The translations under genes were made by a program, and so were the position numbers. 64,000 nucleotides of DNA from SOJA01 sp964598485 (GTDB taxonomy: Archaea; Thermoproteota; Bathyarchaeia; Bathyarchaeales; Bathycorpusculaceae). The stretch's first letter is position 1; each line of letters begins with the position of its first letter. This document shows, piece after piece, positions 49,991 through 58,625 of this stretch. The stretch covers positions 124,001 through 188,000 of the forward strand of contig CAZRCD010000001.1 in the NCBI GenBank assembly GCA_964598485.1, read 5' to 3'. The notes under the pieces are model-generated. The model did no database searches. It was not told where the DNA came from and saw only the letters and a program-made list of their open reading frames with translations.

Positions 49991-50260
49991 ACATCCACAG
50001 TCTACGGCGAACCCACAAAAATCCCCACACCAGAAAACCACTCACCCCTCACACCAATCTCCATCTACGGAGCAACCAAACTCGCCAGCGAAGCCCTCAT
50101 CACCGCCTACGCACACACATACAACTTCAACGCAGTAATCTACCGACTAGCCAACATGTCGGTCCAAGAAATAGACATGGTGTAATCCACGACTTCATCC
50201 AAAAACTACGCAAAAACCCAAACCAAACAAAACATATTAGGCTCCACAAGCATCAACATA
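49991..50260 (+). pseudogene. GalE-like epimerase, 3' part, frameshifted
   Basis: Continues the epimerase broken at 46951: STVYGEPTKIPTPENHSPLT, catalytic YGATKLASEALITAYAHTYN, VIYRLANM, then decay. The first 48 bases repeat 46904-46951. Together with 46517-46951 and 47775-47862 it accounts for most of one gene. Confidence 0.8.
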
Positions 50261-50440
50261 ACGAGCAAGTGCACCATCAAGATCTGGAATTTCAGCCTTG
50301 TCTATTCGGTAACCAAATCTAAGCCTTTTCATCTGACGTTCAATCGCATAACATGTTCCATGCGGAAACCTGCCCCACTCAAAAATCCCCATCGCATCCA
50401 CAACAACAAAATCTGACTCCCTCCGTTTCTCCCATTTTCT
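50247..50440 (-). pseudogene. Unidentified decayed minus-strand ORF
   Basis: An open minus-strand stretch with no start, following a TGA. It reads SDFVVVDAMGIFEWGRFPHG, TCYAIERQMKRLRFGYRIDK, AEIPDLDGALARYVDACGA and stop. In another frame just upstream (about 50440-50500) is LEDYVEFVLREVLRQEN, similar to a tail at 51560. The composition looks like real protein. I cannot name the family. Confidence 0.45.
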
Positions 50441-50625
50441 TGACGCAAAACTTCTCTTAAAACAAACTCAACGTAATCCTCTAAGCTATTAAACCTCACT
50501 TGATTTCACAAAACAGCCACAAAAACCTAGGGGGGAGGGGTAGGTGAAAACTAAGCCAAACAACAAAACTCACACACTTAAATATTTATAACCAATAGTT
50601 TTATGTCAAGAAAGAAGGGTACACT

Positions 50626-51015
50626 ATGACTAGAAAAGAGGAGGAAAAACACCTACTTAAAAGATCGAAAGAATTTCTTGAAACAGCTGAATATCAAACA
50701 AGCAAAGGCTTTTACGACCTCGCAGTCTTCAGCCTCGAACAGACCCTACAATTATTTTTAAAGTCGAAAACGTTAGCAGAAGGCATCGACTACCCCAGAA
50801 CACACAGTGTCAGAGGCCTCTTAGAAATACTGTCAGATATAGTCCCTGAAAACAAAAAACCTATTATAAAAAACGCACTCAAAAACTATCTATTGGAACT
50901 GGGCATGCTAGAAGACGCCTATATAACGTCTAGATACGTAATGAGAGAATTCACCAAACAAGAAGCAGAAAAACTAACAAAAACAGTTAAGGAAATAATG
51001 AAAAATGTCACATGA
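50626..51015 (+). CDS. HEPN-domain protein (toxin of HEPN/MNT pair)
   Basis: 129 residues. HLLKRSKEFLETAEYQTSKG, YDLAVFSLEQTLQLFLKSK, and SRYVMREFTKQEAEKL near the end, the family's usual RY-x-x-x-x-F/Y-T turn. It overlaps a nucleotidyltransferase gene by 11 bp. Here HEPN precedes MNT, the reverse of the 21276 pair, and the strict R-x4-H-x-Y motif is not obvious. It may belong to the non-HepT HEPN branch. Confidence 0.8.
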   Translation: MTRKEEEKHLLKRSKEFLETAEYQTSKGFYDLAVFSLEQTLQLFLKSKTLAEGIDYPRTHSVRGLLEILSDIVPENKKPIIKNALKNYLLELGMLEDAYITSRYVMREFTKQEAEKLTKTVKEIMKNVT

Positions 51016-51322
51016 AATCTTAGTAAAAACTGCTCTAAAAAGACAAGAAGCCTTCAGAAACCTAAAGAAACATCTACAAACCATCAAAAAAACAATCAAA
51101 AAACTTGATTCAAACGCAGAAGTCTACCTATTCGGATCAGTTGTAGAGAAAAAACATAACTACTCAAGCGACATAGACATTCTCATAATCACAAAGGCAG
51201 AACCAGCTAAAGTGCACTCCAAACTCTGGAAGACTGGAATAAAAGAACCATTCGAAATCCACGTACAACCACCAGAAAAAGCCCACTTTTACAAAAGAAA
51301 AACAAAACTCGTAAAAATATAA
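51005..51322 (+). CDS. MNT-family nucleotidyltransferase
   Basis: 105 residues. VYLFGSVVEKKHNYSSDIDI, the GS-x10-DxD motif. The C-terminal half is basic (KAHFYKRKTKLVKI). Partner of the upstream HEPN gene. Confidence 0.85.
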   Translation: MSHEILVKTALKRQEAFRNLKKHLQTIKKTIKKLDSNAEVYLFGSVVEKKHNYSSDIDILIITKAEPAKVHSKLWKTGIKEPFEIHVQPPEKAHFYKRKTKLVKI

Positions 51323-51559
51323 AAGCCATATAACCCTCCCACGATTTTAAACAAAACCAAAAACTGAAAAACGTAGAGAGGAGGGCTAATAGAAAAATGA
51401 GGCACACCACAAACAATACATCACACGAAAAAATTCATCATATGCGAAAGAACACACATAACTATAAACGAAAAACCAAACTTTGATATTAACTCTCCAT
51501 AAACCTAAATAACCGTTCAACACGAGGAAAGCATAAGGAAAAAAATAAAGCAAGACGGT
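51323..51559. other. Gap, no gene recognised
   Basis: A/C-rich DNA with many stops in all frames on the plus strand. I see no conserved motif in it. Confidence 0.4.
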
Positions 51560-51676
51560 TTACAGGTAACCCAACCTTTTTAATCTTCTTTTAATTTCTT
51601 CTTCTTCCGGCGTATACGTCCCCCCCTCACATTCTTCTTTCACAAATTCTTTCAAAACAAACTCAACATGTTCCAT
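51560..51676 (-). CDS. Small acidic ORF, possible C-terminal remnant
   Basis: 38 residues: MEHVEFVLKEFVKEECEGGT, YTPEEEEIKRRLKRLGYL. The ending YTPEEEEIKxRLKxLGYL is like the extreme C-terminus of archaeal alkaline-phosphatase-superfamily proteins, so it may be a leftover of a larger deleted gene rather than a real small gene. A related piece is near 50470. Confidence 0.35.
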   Translation of the reverse strand: MEHVEFVLKEFVKEECEGGTYTPEEEEIKRRLKRLGYL

Positions 51677-51758
51677 CCAATATCTTAAAGTTTCCCTAAA
51701 AGTTTTCAGCAACCTCATAAATATTAAATGAAGAAAAACATGTTAGGAGAAAGATCTG

Positions 51759-53339
51759 GTGACAAAAGCAATCAAGATGGCTAAAGTTTCAGCTAAGGGC
51801 GGATTCAACCTCTTCTGGGGCTTAACCATTTCAACAATCATATCAGCCATAGGCGTCATAATAATCGCAAGGCTTCTGTCTCCACCCGAATACGGCATAG
51901 TCGCAATCGCCTTGATGGCTCCAAGCCTCATAACGCTTTTCAGAGACTGGGGCGTAAACTCAGCAATAATAAAATACACAGCCCAATACAAATCAGAGAA
52001 CAAAACTGCAGATGTAAAAAGCATCCTAGTCTCCGGGCTGCTCTTCGAATTAGTCATGGGCGTTTCCCTCTCTTTCACCTCATTTTTGCTATCCAGCTTC
52101 CTAGCAACAAACATTTTCCACCGTCCTGATTTAAACCCCCTAATCCAAATAGCATCCTTCACCATCTTCGCAGGAGCCCTTCTAACAGCCGCTCAATCCG
52201 CCTTCACAGGCTTCGAAAAAATGGAACTCAACAGCATCACAATGATCTGCCGATCCACTCTCAAAACCGTTTTAGCACCTCTCCTCGTAATCCTCGGCTT
52301 CGGAGCCTTCGGAGCAATCCTCGGATCCACAGCAGCCTTCCTAACCGCCGGAATAATCAGCATCCTAATCCTCTATCTGGCCCTTTACAAAAAACTACGC
52401 AGACTAAACAATGACAAGCCAAAAATTGTAAAAACCATAAAAACCATGTTCAAATACGGACTGCCACTGTCAATCTCAGCCATCCTAAGCGGATCTCTCA
52501 TGCAATTCTACAATTTTCTAATGGCCATCCACTGCACAGACCCAATGATCGGAAACTACTCAGCAGCCATGAACTTCGCCGTTCTAATCACCTTCTTCTC
52601 CACACCAATAGCCACCGTACTGTTCCCAGCATTCTCCAAACTAAACCCACAAAAAGAAAAAGAAACACTAAGAAACGTCTTTCAGTTCTCAGTAAAATAC
52701 GCAGCCCTCCTAGTCGTACCAGCAGCAGCAGCCGTCATGGCCCTATCAAAACCCCTCGTCTTCACACTCTTCGGCGAAAAATACAGCGACGCACCATTAT
52801 TTCTGGCATTAATCGCTATCAGCTACATATACCCAGCATTCGGAAGCCTAAGCCTCGGAAACCTCATAAACAGCCAAGGAAAAACCAAAGTCACCCTAAA
52901 ACTCACCCTGGTCACCGCAACAATCGGATTCCCCCTAAGCCTACTGCTAATCCCAAAACTCGGAATCATAGGCCTAATCATTACAACCCTCACCGCTGGA
53001 ATCCCAAGTCTAACCATAGCACTCTGGTATGTAAAAAAACACTTCACAGCCACAATAGACTGGACATCATCAGCCAAAATACTCCTATCATCCGCAACAG
53101 CCGCCACCATCACCTACATAATCCTATCTCAACTAAGCTTCAGCAACTGGATAAAACTAATCGTTGGAGCAACAATCTTCCTATTCACTTTCCTCACAAT
53201 CACCCTATCAACAAGAACAATAAACAGATCCGATGTAAACAACCTAAGAGAAATGCTAAGCGAACTCGGACCCCTAAGCCATTTACTTAACTTCCTACTA
53301 AACATCATCGAAAAACTAATAACCATCTTTCAGTTCTAG
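51759..53339 (+). CDS. Polysaccharide flippase (MOP superfamily, Wzx-like)
   Basis: 526 residues from GTG 51759, with about 14 membrane helices. FNLFWGLTISTIISAIGVII and ARLLSPPEYGIVAIALMAPS at the start are typical of the oligosaccharide-flippase family, which moves lipid-linked glycans across the membrane. It is the only intact flippase; fragments of another one are at 48895, 61275 and 62211. Coding-strand bases are strongly A/C-rich. Confidence 0.9.
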   Translation: MTKAIKMAKVSAKGGFNLFWGLTISTIISAIGVIIIARLLSPPEYGIVAIALMAPSLITLFRDWGVNSAIIKYTAQYKSENKTADVKSILVSGLLFELVMGVSLSFTSFLLSSFLATNIFHRPDLNPLIQIASFTIFAGALLTAAQSAFTGFEKMELNSITMICRSTLKTVLAPLLVILGFGAFGAILGSTAAFLTAGIISILILYLALYKKLRRLNNDKPKIVKTIKTMFKYGLPLSISAILSGSLMQFYNFLMAIHCTDPMIGNYSAAMNFAVLITFFSTPIATVLFPAFSKLNPQKEKETLRNVFQFSVKYAALLVVPAAAAVMALSKPLVFTLFGEKYSDAPLFLALIAISYIYPAFGSLSLGNLINSQGKTKVTLKLTLVTATIGFPLSLLLIPKLGIIGLIITTLTAGIPSLTIALWYVKKHFTATIDWTSSAKILLSSATAATITYIILSQLSFSNWIKLIVGATIFLFTFLTITLSTRTINRSDVNNLREMLSELGPLSHLLNFLLNIIEKLITIFQF

Positions 53340-53387
53340 CAAAGAAAACATATTATTTAAGGGACATAACATCATTTGTTTACCATC

Positions 53388-54368
53388 ATGAAAACTAAAA
53401 ATTTCGAGAGAGCACTAGTGACTGGTGGAGTCGGCTTTATCGGCAGCCACCTCATCGACGCCCTCATAACCCGTGAAGCTAAAGTCAGCGTTTTCGACAA
53501 CCTCACCGCTGGAACCCTGCAAAACATTAAACCTTGGCTCAACAATCCAAACTTCACCTTCATAAAAGGCGACCTATTAAATCCAGCTGACCCCACAAAA
53601 ATAGGAAAAAACAGTTTTGAAACAATCTTTCACTTGGCAGCAAATCCCGAGGTCAGAGTGGGCTTAACCAACCCAAACATCCACTTCCAACAAAACACAG
53701 TAGCCACACACAACCTCCTAGAACACCTCAGAAAAACCAAAAACAAACCCACACTAATCTTCACGTCTACATCCACAGTTTATGGTGAACCTACAAAAAT
53801 GCCTACACCCGAAGACTACGCTCCACTAAAACCCATATCCACCTACGGAGCATCTAAACTAGCCTGCGAAGCACTAATCTCAGCCTACGCCTACACGTAC
53901 GATTTCAAAGCCATAATCATCCGCCTAGCCAACATCGTAGGCCCAAGAAGCAAACACGGCGTAACCTACGACTTCACCCAAAAACTAAAGACCAACCCCA
54001 AAGAACTCGAAATACTCGGAGACGGAACCCAAAACAAATCTTATCTATACATAAGTGACTGTATAGAAGCCATGCTCCTAGGACTAGAAAAATCAACCGG
54101 GCAAGTTGAAATTTATAACGTAGGCTCTGAGGATCAAGTGGATGTAAAGACCGTAGCCGACATTGTCATCGAAGAAATGGGTCTAAAAAATGTTAAGCTC
54201 ACCTTCACAGGAGGCGTAGACGGTGGAAGAGGCTGGATGGGAGACGTCAAAAACATGCTACTCGACATAGACAAAATCAAAGCGTTAGGATGGAAACCCA
54301 AACACAACAGCGAACAAGCCATAAGAAAAGCCACCAAACACCTAATAACCGAACTAAAAACCCTCTAA
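53388..54368 (+). CDS. GalE-like nucleotide-sugar 4-epimerase
   Basis: 326 residues from ATG 53388 (TTG 53376 is in frame upstream). ALVTGGVGFIGSHLIDALIT, IFHLAANPEVRVGLTNPN, TSTSTVYGEPTKMPTPEDYA, catalytic YGASKLACEAL, IIRLANIVGPRSKHGV. It works on UDP-Glc/Gal or their N-acetyl forms. The broken copy of the same gene is spread over 46517-50260. Confidence 0.9.
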   Translation: MKTKNFERALVTGGVGFIGSHLIDALITREAKVSVFDNLTAGTLQNIKPWLNNPNFTFIKGDLLNPADPTKIGKNSFETIFHLAANPEVRVGLTNPNIHFQQNTVATHNLLEHLRKTKNKPTLIFTSTSTVYGEPTKMPTPEDYAPLKPISTYGASKLACEALISAYAYTYDFKAIIIRLANIVGPRSKHGVTYDFTQKLKTNPKELEILGDGTQNKSYLYISDCIEAMLLGLEKSTGQVEIYNVGSEDQVDVKTVADIVIEEMGLKNVKLTFTGGVDGGRGWMGDVKNMLLDIDKIKALGWKPKHNSEQAIRKATKHLITELKTL

Positions 54369-54374
54369 TTCTTA

Positions 54375-54554
54375 TCAGAACATTTTCCCACGCATTGCTT
54401 CCTCTTCTTCCAAGACGGATAAACCCCTCTTCTCCCGCCAAAGATTCCGCAAAACAATTAATTTAGCCTCATAGAAGTATCCGCTTTCCCGAAGCTCTTT
54501 CCGAGTTGCTGTTACGCCTTTAAAATCCTCGCCCATGCTTGTGGCTTGCTCCAT
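54375..54554 (-). CDS. Unidentified small protein
   Basis: 59 residues from ATG 54554: QATSMGEDFKGVTATRKELR, SGYFYEAKLIVLRNLWREKR, ending EEEEAMRGKMF. The frame is open upstream to a TGA at about 54606 with reasonable residues (YVRPLIWEKAQELYQ). The start may be a rare codon or the gene may be truncated. It lies after another minus-strand small ORF. Not recognised. Confidence 0.45.
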   Translation of the reverse strand: MEQATSMGEDFKGVTATRKELRESGYFYEAKLIVLRNLWREKRGLSVLEEEEAMRGKMF

Positions 54555-54609
54555 TTGGTAAAGCTCCTGCGCCTTTTCCCAGATTAAGGGGCGGACGTAT
54601 GGTCAGAAT

Positions 54610-54786
54610 TTACCTGTTTTCCGCTTGTGTTTTGGCATATAGGTCTATCCTCTCGGTTTGGGAAAAATATGGGCAGCCCTCAGGCTTCACGTAAGGCTGT
54701 TGTCGCCAGAAGGCTCTTAGCAGCTGGCAGATTTTATGCGGTGTGAGCTGCTGCTTTTCACGCGTATAAGTCACTCGTTGTGTCAT
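54610..54786 (-). CDS. Unidentified small basic protein
   Basis: 58 residues from ATG 54786: TQRVTYTREKQQLTPHKICQ, LLRAFWRQQPYVKPEGCPYF, SQTERIDLYAKTQAENR. Two cysteines, aromatic-rich. It forms a minus-strand pair with 54375-54554 in a stretch otherwise without genes. Bases here are less A/C-skewed than around it, so the pair may be older or foreign. Not recognised. Confidence 0.45.
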   Translation of the reverse strand: MTQRVTYTREKQQLTPHKICQLLRAFWRQQPYVKPEGCPYFSQTERIDLYAKTQAENR

Positions 54787-54890
54787 GATTATGGGCAGCA
54801 AAGAAAGAAGAGGGCAATCGGTGGGTTAAAGAGTTTACCACCAAACTTAAATAATGCCACTGCCTATTTTATGGACATAGAGGAACAAAC

Positions 54891-55157
54891 ATGACATCAG
54901 TATATAAGGTAAGGGTTGGAAAGCAAGGAAGAATCGTATTACCCAAAGAACTACGAGAAGCCTACAAAGTAAGCACAGGAGACGAAGCCATCATAATCGC
55001 AAAAGGCAAGGAATTAAACATACACCTCCACAAAGTTTCCGAAGACCCGCTGCAAGACCTAACTGAACTGTCAAAAACAATATCAATAGGACTATCCGCG
55101 GAAGAGTTAAAAAAGAAAGCAGACGAGGAACGATTAAAACAGTTTCTCGCAACATAG
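54891..55157 (+). CDS. AbrB/SpoVT-type antitoxin (VapB)
   Basis: 88 residues. VYKVRVGKQGRIVLPKELRE and GDEAIIIAKGKELNIHLHK, a standard swapped-hairpin domain; the tail LSAEELKKKADEERLKQFLA binds the toxin. A PIN gene follows after 16 bp. Confidence 0.88.
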   Translation: MTSVYKVRVGKQGRIVLPKELREAYKVSTGDEAIIIAKGKELNIHLHKVSEDPLQDLTELSKTISIGLSAEELKKKADEERLKQFLAT

Positions 55158-55173
55158 GCAGGGTCACGCTACT

Positions 55174-55602
55174 TTGAACATGAATGAGCCCACTTATTTC
55201 CTAGACTCCACCACGCTCATCCACGCCATAGACAAGAAAGCAGAACACCACAAAGAATGCCTAAATATCATAACCAAAGCAGCGAAAGGAGAAATAAACG
55301 TAGCCACCAGCTTAGAAACCTTAGAAGAAACCCTCTTCATCTTGTCCAAACTCACTTCCACATCAACAGCCCTCCGTGTCACCCACGACTATCTGAAAAT
55401 GACCAGAATTAAGAAATACGAAATGAACTTAACTATTTTTGAGCATGCCCTCGAAATCATGGAGATAACACCCCTCAAACGACCAAAAGACGCAATAAAC
55501 GTGGCAACAATGCTTGAACAGCACATACCAAAAATAATCAGCGAAGACAAAGAATATGACAAAGTGGACTTAATCCAAAAAGTGCATCCAAAAGACCTCT
55601 AA
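55174..55602 (+). CDS. PIN-domain toxin (VapC)
   Basis: 142 residues. TYFLDSTTLIHAIDKKAEHH (first Asp), ATSLETLEETLFILSKL, PLKRPKDAINVATMLEQHIP and KIISEDKEYDKV (last acids). Complete. Partner of the AbrB-type protein upstream. Confidence 0.87.
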   Translation: MNMNEPTYFLDSTTLIHAIDKKAEHHKECLNIITKAAKGEINVATSLETLEETLFILSKLTSTSTALRVTHDYLKMTRIKKYEMNLTIFEHALEIMEITPLKRPKDAINVATMLEQHIPKIISEDKEYDKVDLIQKVHPKDL

Positions 55603-55641
55603 AACATTAATGCCGTCTTCAAGCAAAGAGGACACACGCCA

Positions 55642-55839
55642 CTACCATGCAGACACTTTTATGCTTAGCTGCTTTTTCACTTCGAAGTATTTGGAAAAGT
55701 TAGTTATGGTTATGCCTAGAATTTCCTTGGTTTTTGGGTCTCTCCTCACCATAACATAAGGATCTATCTCCTCAGAAACAGCCTTCCTAGGCCTGCCAAA
55801 ACTGATATAGACCACATCAGCCTCCCTATCGTAACTCAT
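55642..55839 (-). CDS. DUF2283 protein, copy 3
   Basis: 65 residues from ATG 55839: MSYDREADVVYISFGRPRKA, then PYVMVRRDPKTKEILGITIT. The frame is open to GTG 55917, but those codons derive from the DNA abutting the IS200/IS605 end, so the shorter start fits the family. It has no toxin-like partner here. Confidence 0.75.
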   Translation of the reverse strand: MSYDREADVVYISFGRPRKAVSEEIDPYVMVRRDPKTKEILGITITNFSKYFEVKKQLSIKVSAW

Positions 55840-55910
55840 CACTATCTGATTCTTCTCCAAAGAACCAACCCTTTCCTCACCCTTTCTGTAAAGTAACTCG
55901 TTATTGTGAA

Positions 55911-56034
55911 CTACCACCCTTTAAAAAGGGTGGCTTCCTGTTTCAATCACCGAACTTGCGGGGATTTCCCGTAGAGGTTCAATGTCCACAGGCTCGATAG
56001 CCGTGGAGGAAATCTTCCACTCCTTAAAGCTCAT
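55911..56034 (-). mobile_element. Tail of an IS200/IS605 element: TnpB C-terminus and terminal hairpin
   Basis: Minus-strand ATG 56034 to TAA 55921 gives 37 residues: STAIEPVDIEPLREIPASSV, then IETGSHPF. This is the standard last stretch of TnpB (OrfB). It is followed by the inverted repeat CCACCCTTT/AAAGGGTGG and AGTTCAC at 55911-55917, the typical right end and 3' scaffold of the element's guide (omega) RNA. No catalytic TnpB part, tnpA or left end is present. The ATG overlaps the stop of the DUF5678 gene, so most of the element was deleted and fused to that gene. Confidence 0.75.
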
Positions 56035-56297
56035 ACAAGAACTCTCGCTCTAAGCCTGCCAACCTGAATAGTCTTTGTATCCTTAATGAAGTCAATAACC
56101 GGATCCCGCCCATACTTCCCCACAACCTCAACGTAAAGCTTTTCACCATCATCCCCAACACCAACAATGCGCTTATCTAAGACAGCCACATACTTATTGG
56201 GATAATCCACCTGAAAATCCCTATAATGCTTAGAAAACCACTCCGAATCCCTCTCAAACCGAACATCCTCGTCAACCTCAGCCAAGAAAACACCCAC
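56031..56297 (-). CDS. DUF5678 protein, unpaired copy
   Basis: 88 residues: DSEWFSKHYRDFQVDYPNKY, VAVLDKRIVGVGDDGEKLYV, KYGRDPVIDFIKDTKTIQVG. Matches the DUF5678 layout of 20443, 22769 and 23654. A protease would be expected downstream, where the IS tail now starts. Confidence 0.75.
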   Translation of the reverse strand: MGVFLAEVDEDVRFERDSEWFSKHYRDFQVDYPNKYVAVLDKRIVGVGDDGEKLYVEVVGKYGRDPVIDFIKDTKTIQVGRLRARVLV

Positions 56298-56340
56298 ACA
56301 AAAGATAACAATACATCCCTATTTAAATCACCCCCATAAA

Positions 56341-56472
56341 AACCTAAACCCTAAAGAAATCAAAGCGTCAATGAACGAAATGCCAGCTATCGTCGATGGA
56401 AGAAGAATAAATCCTCATGAAGCTGAAGATTTAGGTTTCATATATTACGGTATAGAATTCCCGTCTGTGTGA
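56341..56472 (+). pseudogene. 3'-end remnant of a nucleotide-sugar dehydrogenase
   Basis: NLNPKEIKASMNEMPAIVDG, RRINPHEAEDLGFIYYGIEF, PSV and stop. It parallels the last 44 codons of the dehydrogenase at 43333 (IVDGRRIVNPREAEDLGF). The rest of that gene copy is gone. Confidence 0.8.
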
Positions 56473-56473
56473 T

Positions 56474-56923
56474 GTGCGAGAAAAAACTTTGATATACCAG
56501 AAATTAATTATGCACGCGCGGCATCAGCACCCTCACAATATAGTCGCCCTCTTCCGTCTAAAGATCATAGAAGTAGCGATTGAAAAACCGCAAGAACCCG
56601 CTGAAGAACTGCAAGATCAAATAAACACGCTACTCCAACCATTAACCAAGAAAGACAAACGGTTCATCCCCCTTCAACAGTTCCTCCGCCAGCTCCTCGA
56701 GAACAATCCTCCACCCGAAACCATAGAGTTCCTACAAAACACCCTCCCCACAATTATCCATTCCTTACAAGAAGACCTCACGCATAAGCGTAGCCCGCGC
56801 GTCAAAGCTAAAATCCTAAAAAGCCACGGCTTCTTGAAGAGGAACACAGAAAACGCGCGAAACCCCAAAAAACATAACCAAAACAAAAACAACCCACAAT
56901 CAACCATATCAGGCTCCAAATAG
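56474..56923 (+). CDS. Hypothetical protein, doubtful
   Basis: 149 codons from GTG 56474, 1 bp after the dehydrogenase remnant stop. Residues 20-110 look like a helical protein (VALFRLKIIEVAIEKPQEPA, QFLRQLLENNPPPETIEFLQ), while the end is low-complexity Asn/Lys. No family recognised. It could be a real small gene or chance open frame in A/C-rich DNA. Confidence 0.4.
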   Translation: MREKTLIYQKLIMHARHQHPHNIVALFRLKIIEVAIEKPQEPAEELQDQINTLLQPLTKKDKRFIPLQQFLRQLLENNPPPETIEFLQNTLPTIIHSLQEDLTHKRSPRVKAKILKSHGFLKRNTENARNPKKHNQNKNNPQSTISGSK

Positions 56924-57013
56924 AGGGACCTAAAAACAACTGCACACACACGCCGAAACAACAAAACTTATGACATGAAATGCTACAACCTATTTGCGTA
57001 AGGATGTTTAAAC

Positions 57014-58084
57014 ATGAAGGGCGTCATTCTTCACGGTGGATATGGAACAAAGCTTAGACCACTAACTCACACAGGCCCAAAACAGCTGATTCCGGTCGCA
57101 AATAAACCAATCTCACAGTATGTACTGGAAGACCTTCGAAACTCAAGCATACGCGAAATAGCCATAGTCCTCGGCGGCATCCACCCGGAAAAGGTAAAAG
57201 AACATTATGGAAATGGTCAAAAATTAGGTGTGAAAATTCAATACATACGCCAAGACGAGCCAAAGGGAATAGCCCATGCGGTAAGCCTATGCGAAGAATA
57301 CGTAAACAACGACCCCTTCATCGTTTATTTGGGAGACAACCTAATAAAAGGAGGCATTAAACACTTCGTCAGAAAATTCGAAAAGTCAACTTACGACACA
57401 ATGATACTCTTATGCAAAGTAAAAAAAGCGCAACGATTCGGCGTTGCAAAATTTGATGAAAATGGGAAATTGATACAGCTTATAGAAAAGCCTAAAGAAC
57501 CACCCAGCAACTATGCTTTAACCGGCATATACTTCTTCAAACCCGTAATCTTCAAAATGATAAAACAACTAAAACCATCATGGCGCGGAGAACTCGAAAT
57601 AACAGAAGCAATCCAACTGCTACTAGAAAACGGCTACAACGTAGGCTACGAAATCGTACAAGGCTGGTGGAAAGACACAGGCACACCAGAAGACATCCTA
57701 GAAGCCAACAGACTTGTTCTAGATGAACTAAAACCCGAAATAAAAGGCAAAATCAAAAACGACTCATCAATACAAGGCAGAGTAACAATAGGCAAAAACA
57801 CAACAATAAAAGAAAACGCCCTAATCAGAGGCCCAACAATAATAGGAGAAAACACAACAATAGAACCAAACGTCTACATAGGCCCATACACAAGCATAGG
57901 AAACAACTGCACAATCAAAAAAGGCGAAATAGAAAACTCAATAATCATGGACAACTGCACCATAAACATAAACGACAGAATCACAGACAGCCTAATTGCA
58001 CCATACTCAAAAATAATCTCCAACAACAACACACCGCACGGAAAAAAATTCATCCTAGGCGAAAGAACATACGTCGAGTTATAA
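57014..58084 (+). CDS. rmlA: Glucose-1-phosphate thymidylyltransferase (long archaeal form)
   Basis: First step of dTDP-L-rhamnose synthesis: dTTP plus glucose-1-P to dTDP-glucose. 356 residues: nucleotide-binding HGGYGTKLRPLTHTGPKQLI, YLGDNLIKGG, LIEKPKEPPSNYALTGIYFF, then a C-terminal left-handed beta-helix of hexapeptides (IIGENTTIEPNVYIGPYTSI). The beta-helix is the mark of the long form. First gene of rmlA-C-B-D, each separated by fewer than 30 bp. Confidence 0.93.
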   Translation: MKGVILHGGYGTKLRPLTHTGPKQLIPVANKPISQYVLEDLRNSSIREIAIVLGGIHPEKVKEHYGNGQKLGVKIQYIRQDEPKGIAHAVSLCEEYVNNDPFIVYLGDNLIKGGIKHFVRKFEKSTYDTMILLCKVKKAQRFGVAKFDENGKLIQLIEKPKEPPSNYALTGIYFFKPVIFKMIKQLKPSWRGELEITEAIQLLLENGYNVGYEIVQGWWKDTGTPEDILEANRLVLDELKPEIKGKIKNDSSIQGRVTIGKNTTIKENALIRGPTIIGENTTIEPNVYIGPYTSIGNNCTIKKGEIENSIIMDNCTININDRITDSLIAPYSKIISNNNTPHGKKFILGERTYVEL

Positions 58085-58095
58085 AGGTGAAAAAC

Positions 58096-58599
58096 ATGTT
58101 AAAAGGAATAATTGTCAAACCGTTAAAGCGATTTAACGACGAAAGAGGTTCCTTCACAGAACTTATGAGAGAAGACTGGAAAGACATCCTAAACGAAGAC
58201 CGTTTCGTCCAAGCCAACTTCTCCATAAGCTATCCAAGCATCATCAGAGCCTGGCACAGACACCTAAGAGGACAAACAGACTACTTCATAGTCCTAAAAG
58301 GCGCCCTAAAAATATGTGCTTACAACCAAGAAACAAAAGAACTAAACGAAACAATTTCAACAGGCCAAAACCCACAAATAGTAAGAGTCCCCGGACATTA
58401 TTGGCACGGCTTCAAAGTCATAGGAAACGAAACAGCTTTCCTCCTTTACTTCACTACCAAACTTTACAACTACCAAAACCCCGATGAAGAACGTAGACCA
58501 TGGAACGACCAAACACTCATACCAGAATCCATCAACGACAAAAAAGATGACCCAAGAGTCGGCAAACCCTGGGACTGGCTTACTATACCATATAAATAA
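58096..58599 (+). CDS. rmlC: dTDP-4-dehydrorhamnose 3,5-epimerase
   Basis: About 167 residues from ATG 58096 (TTG-like start at 58087 in frame). Cupin fold: NDERGSFTELMREDW, FSISYPSIIRAWHRHLRGQT (catalytic His), VLKGALKICAYN, RVPGHYWHGFKVIG. It epimerises the keto-sugar made by RmlB. Normal length. Confidence 0.9.
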   Translation: MLKGIIVKPLKRFNDERGSFTELMREDWKDILNEDRFVQANFSISYPSIIRAWHRHLRGQTDYFIVLKGALKICAYNQETKELNETISTGQNPQIVRVPGHYWHGFKVIGNETAFLLYFTTKLYNYQNPDEERRPWNDQTLIPESINDKKDDPRVGKPWDWLTIPYK

Positions 58600-58625
58600 G
58601 AGATTGTTAAATCGATAGAGGAAGC

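Noticed and set aside
50520..50545. G-rich run suggesting a structured regulatory RNA
   Set aside because: A single short run without conserved partner sequence; nothing supports an RNA structure.
56674..56964. Minus-strand ORF rich in Phe, Cys and Arg
   Set aside because: Composition is that of antisense A/C-rich DNA. No plausible start signal or motif; the plus-strand frame is also doubtful.
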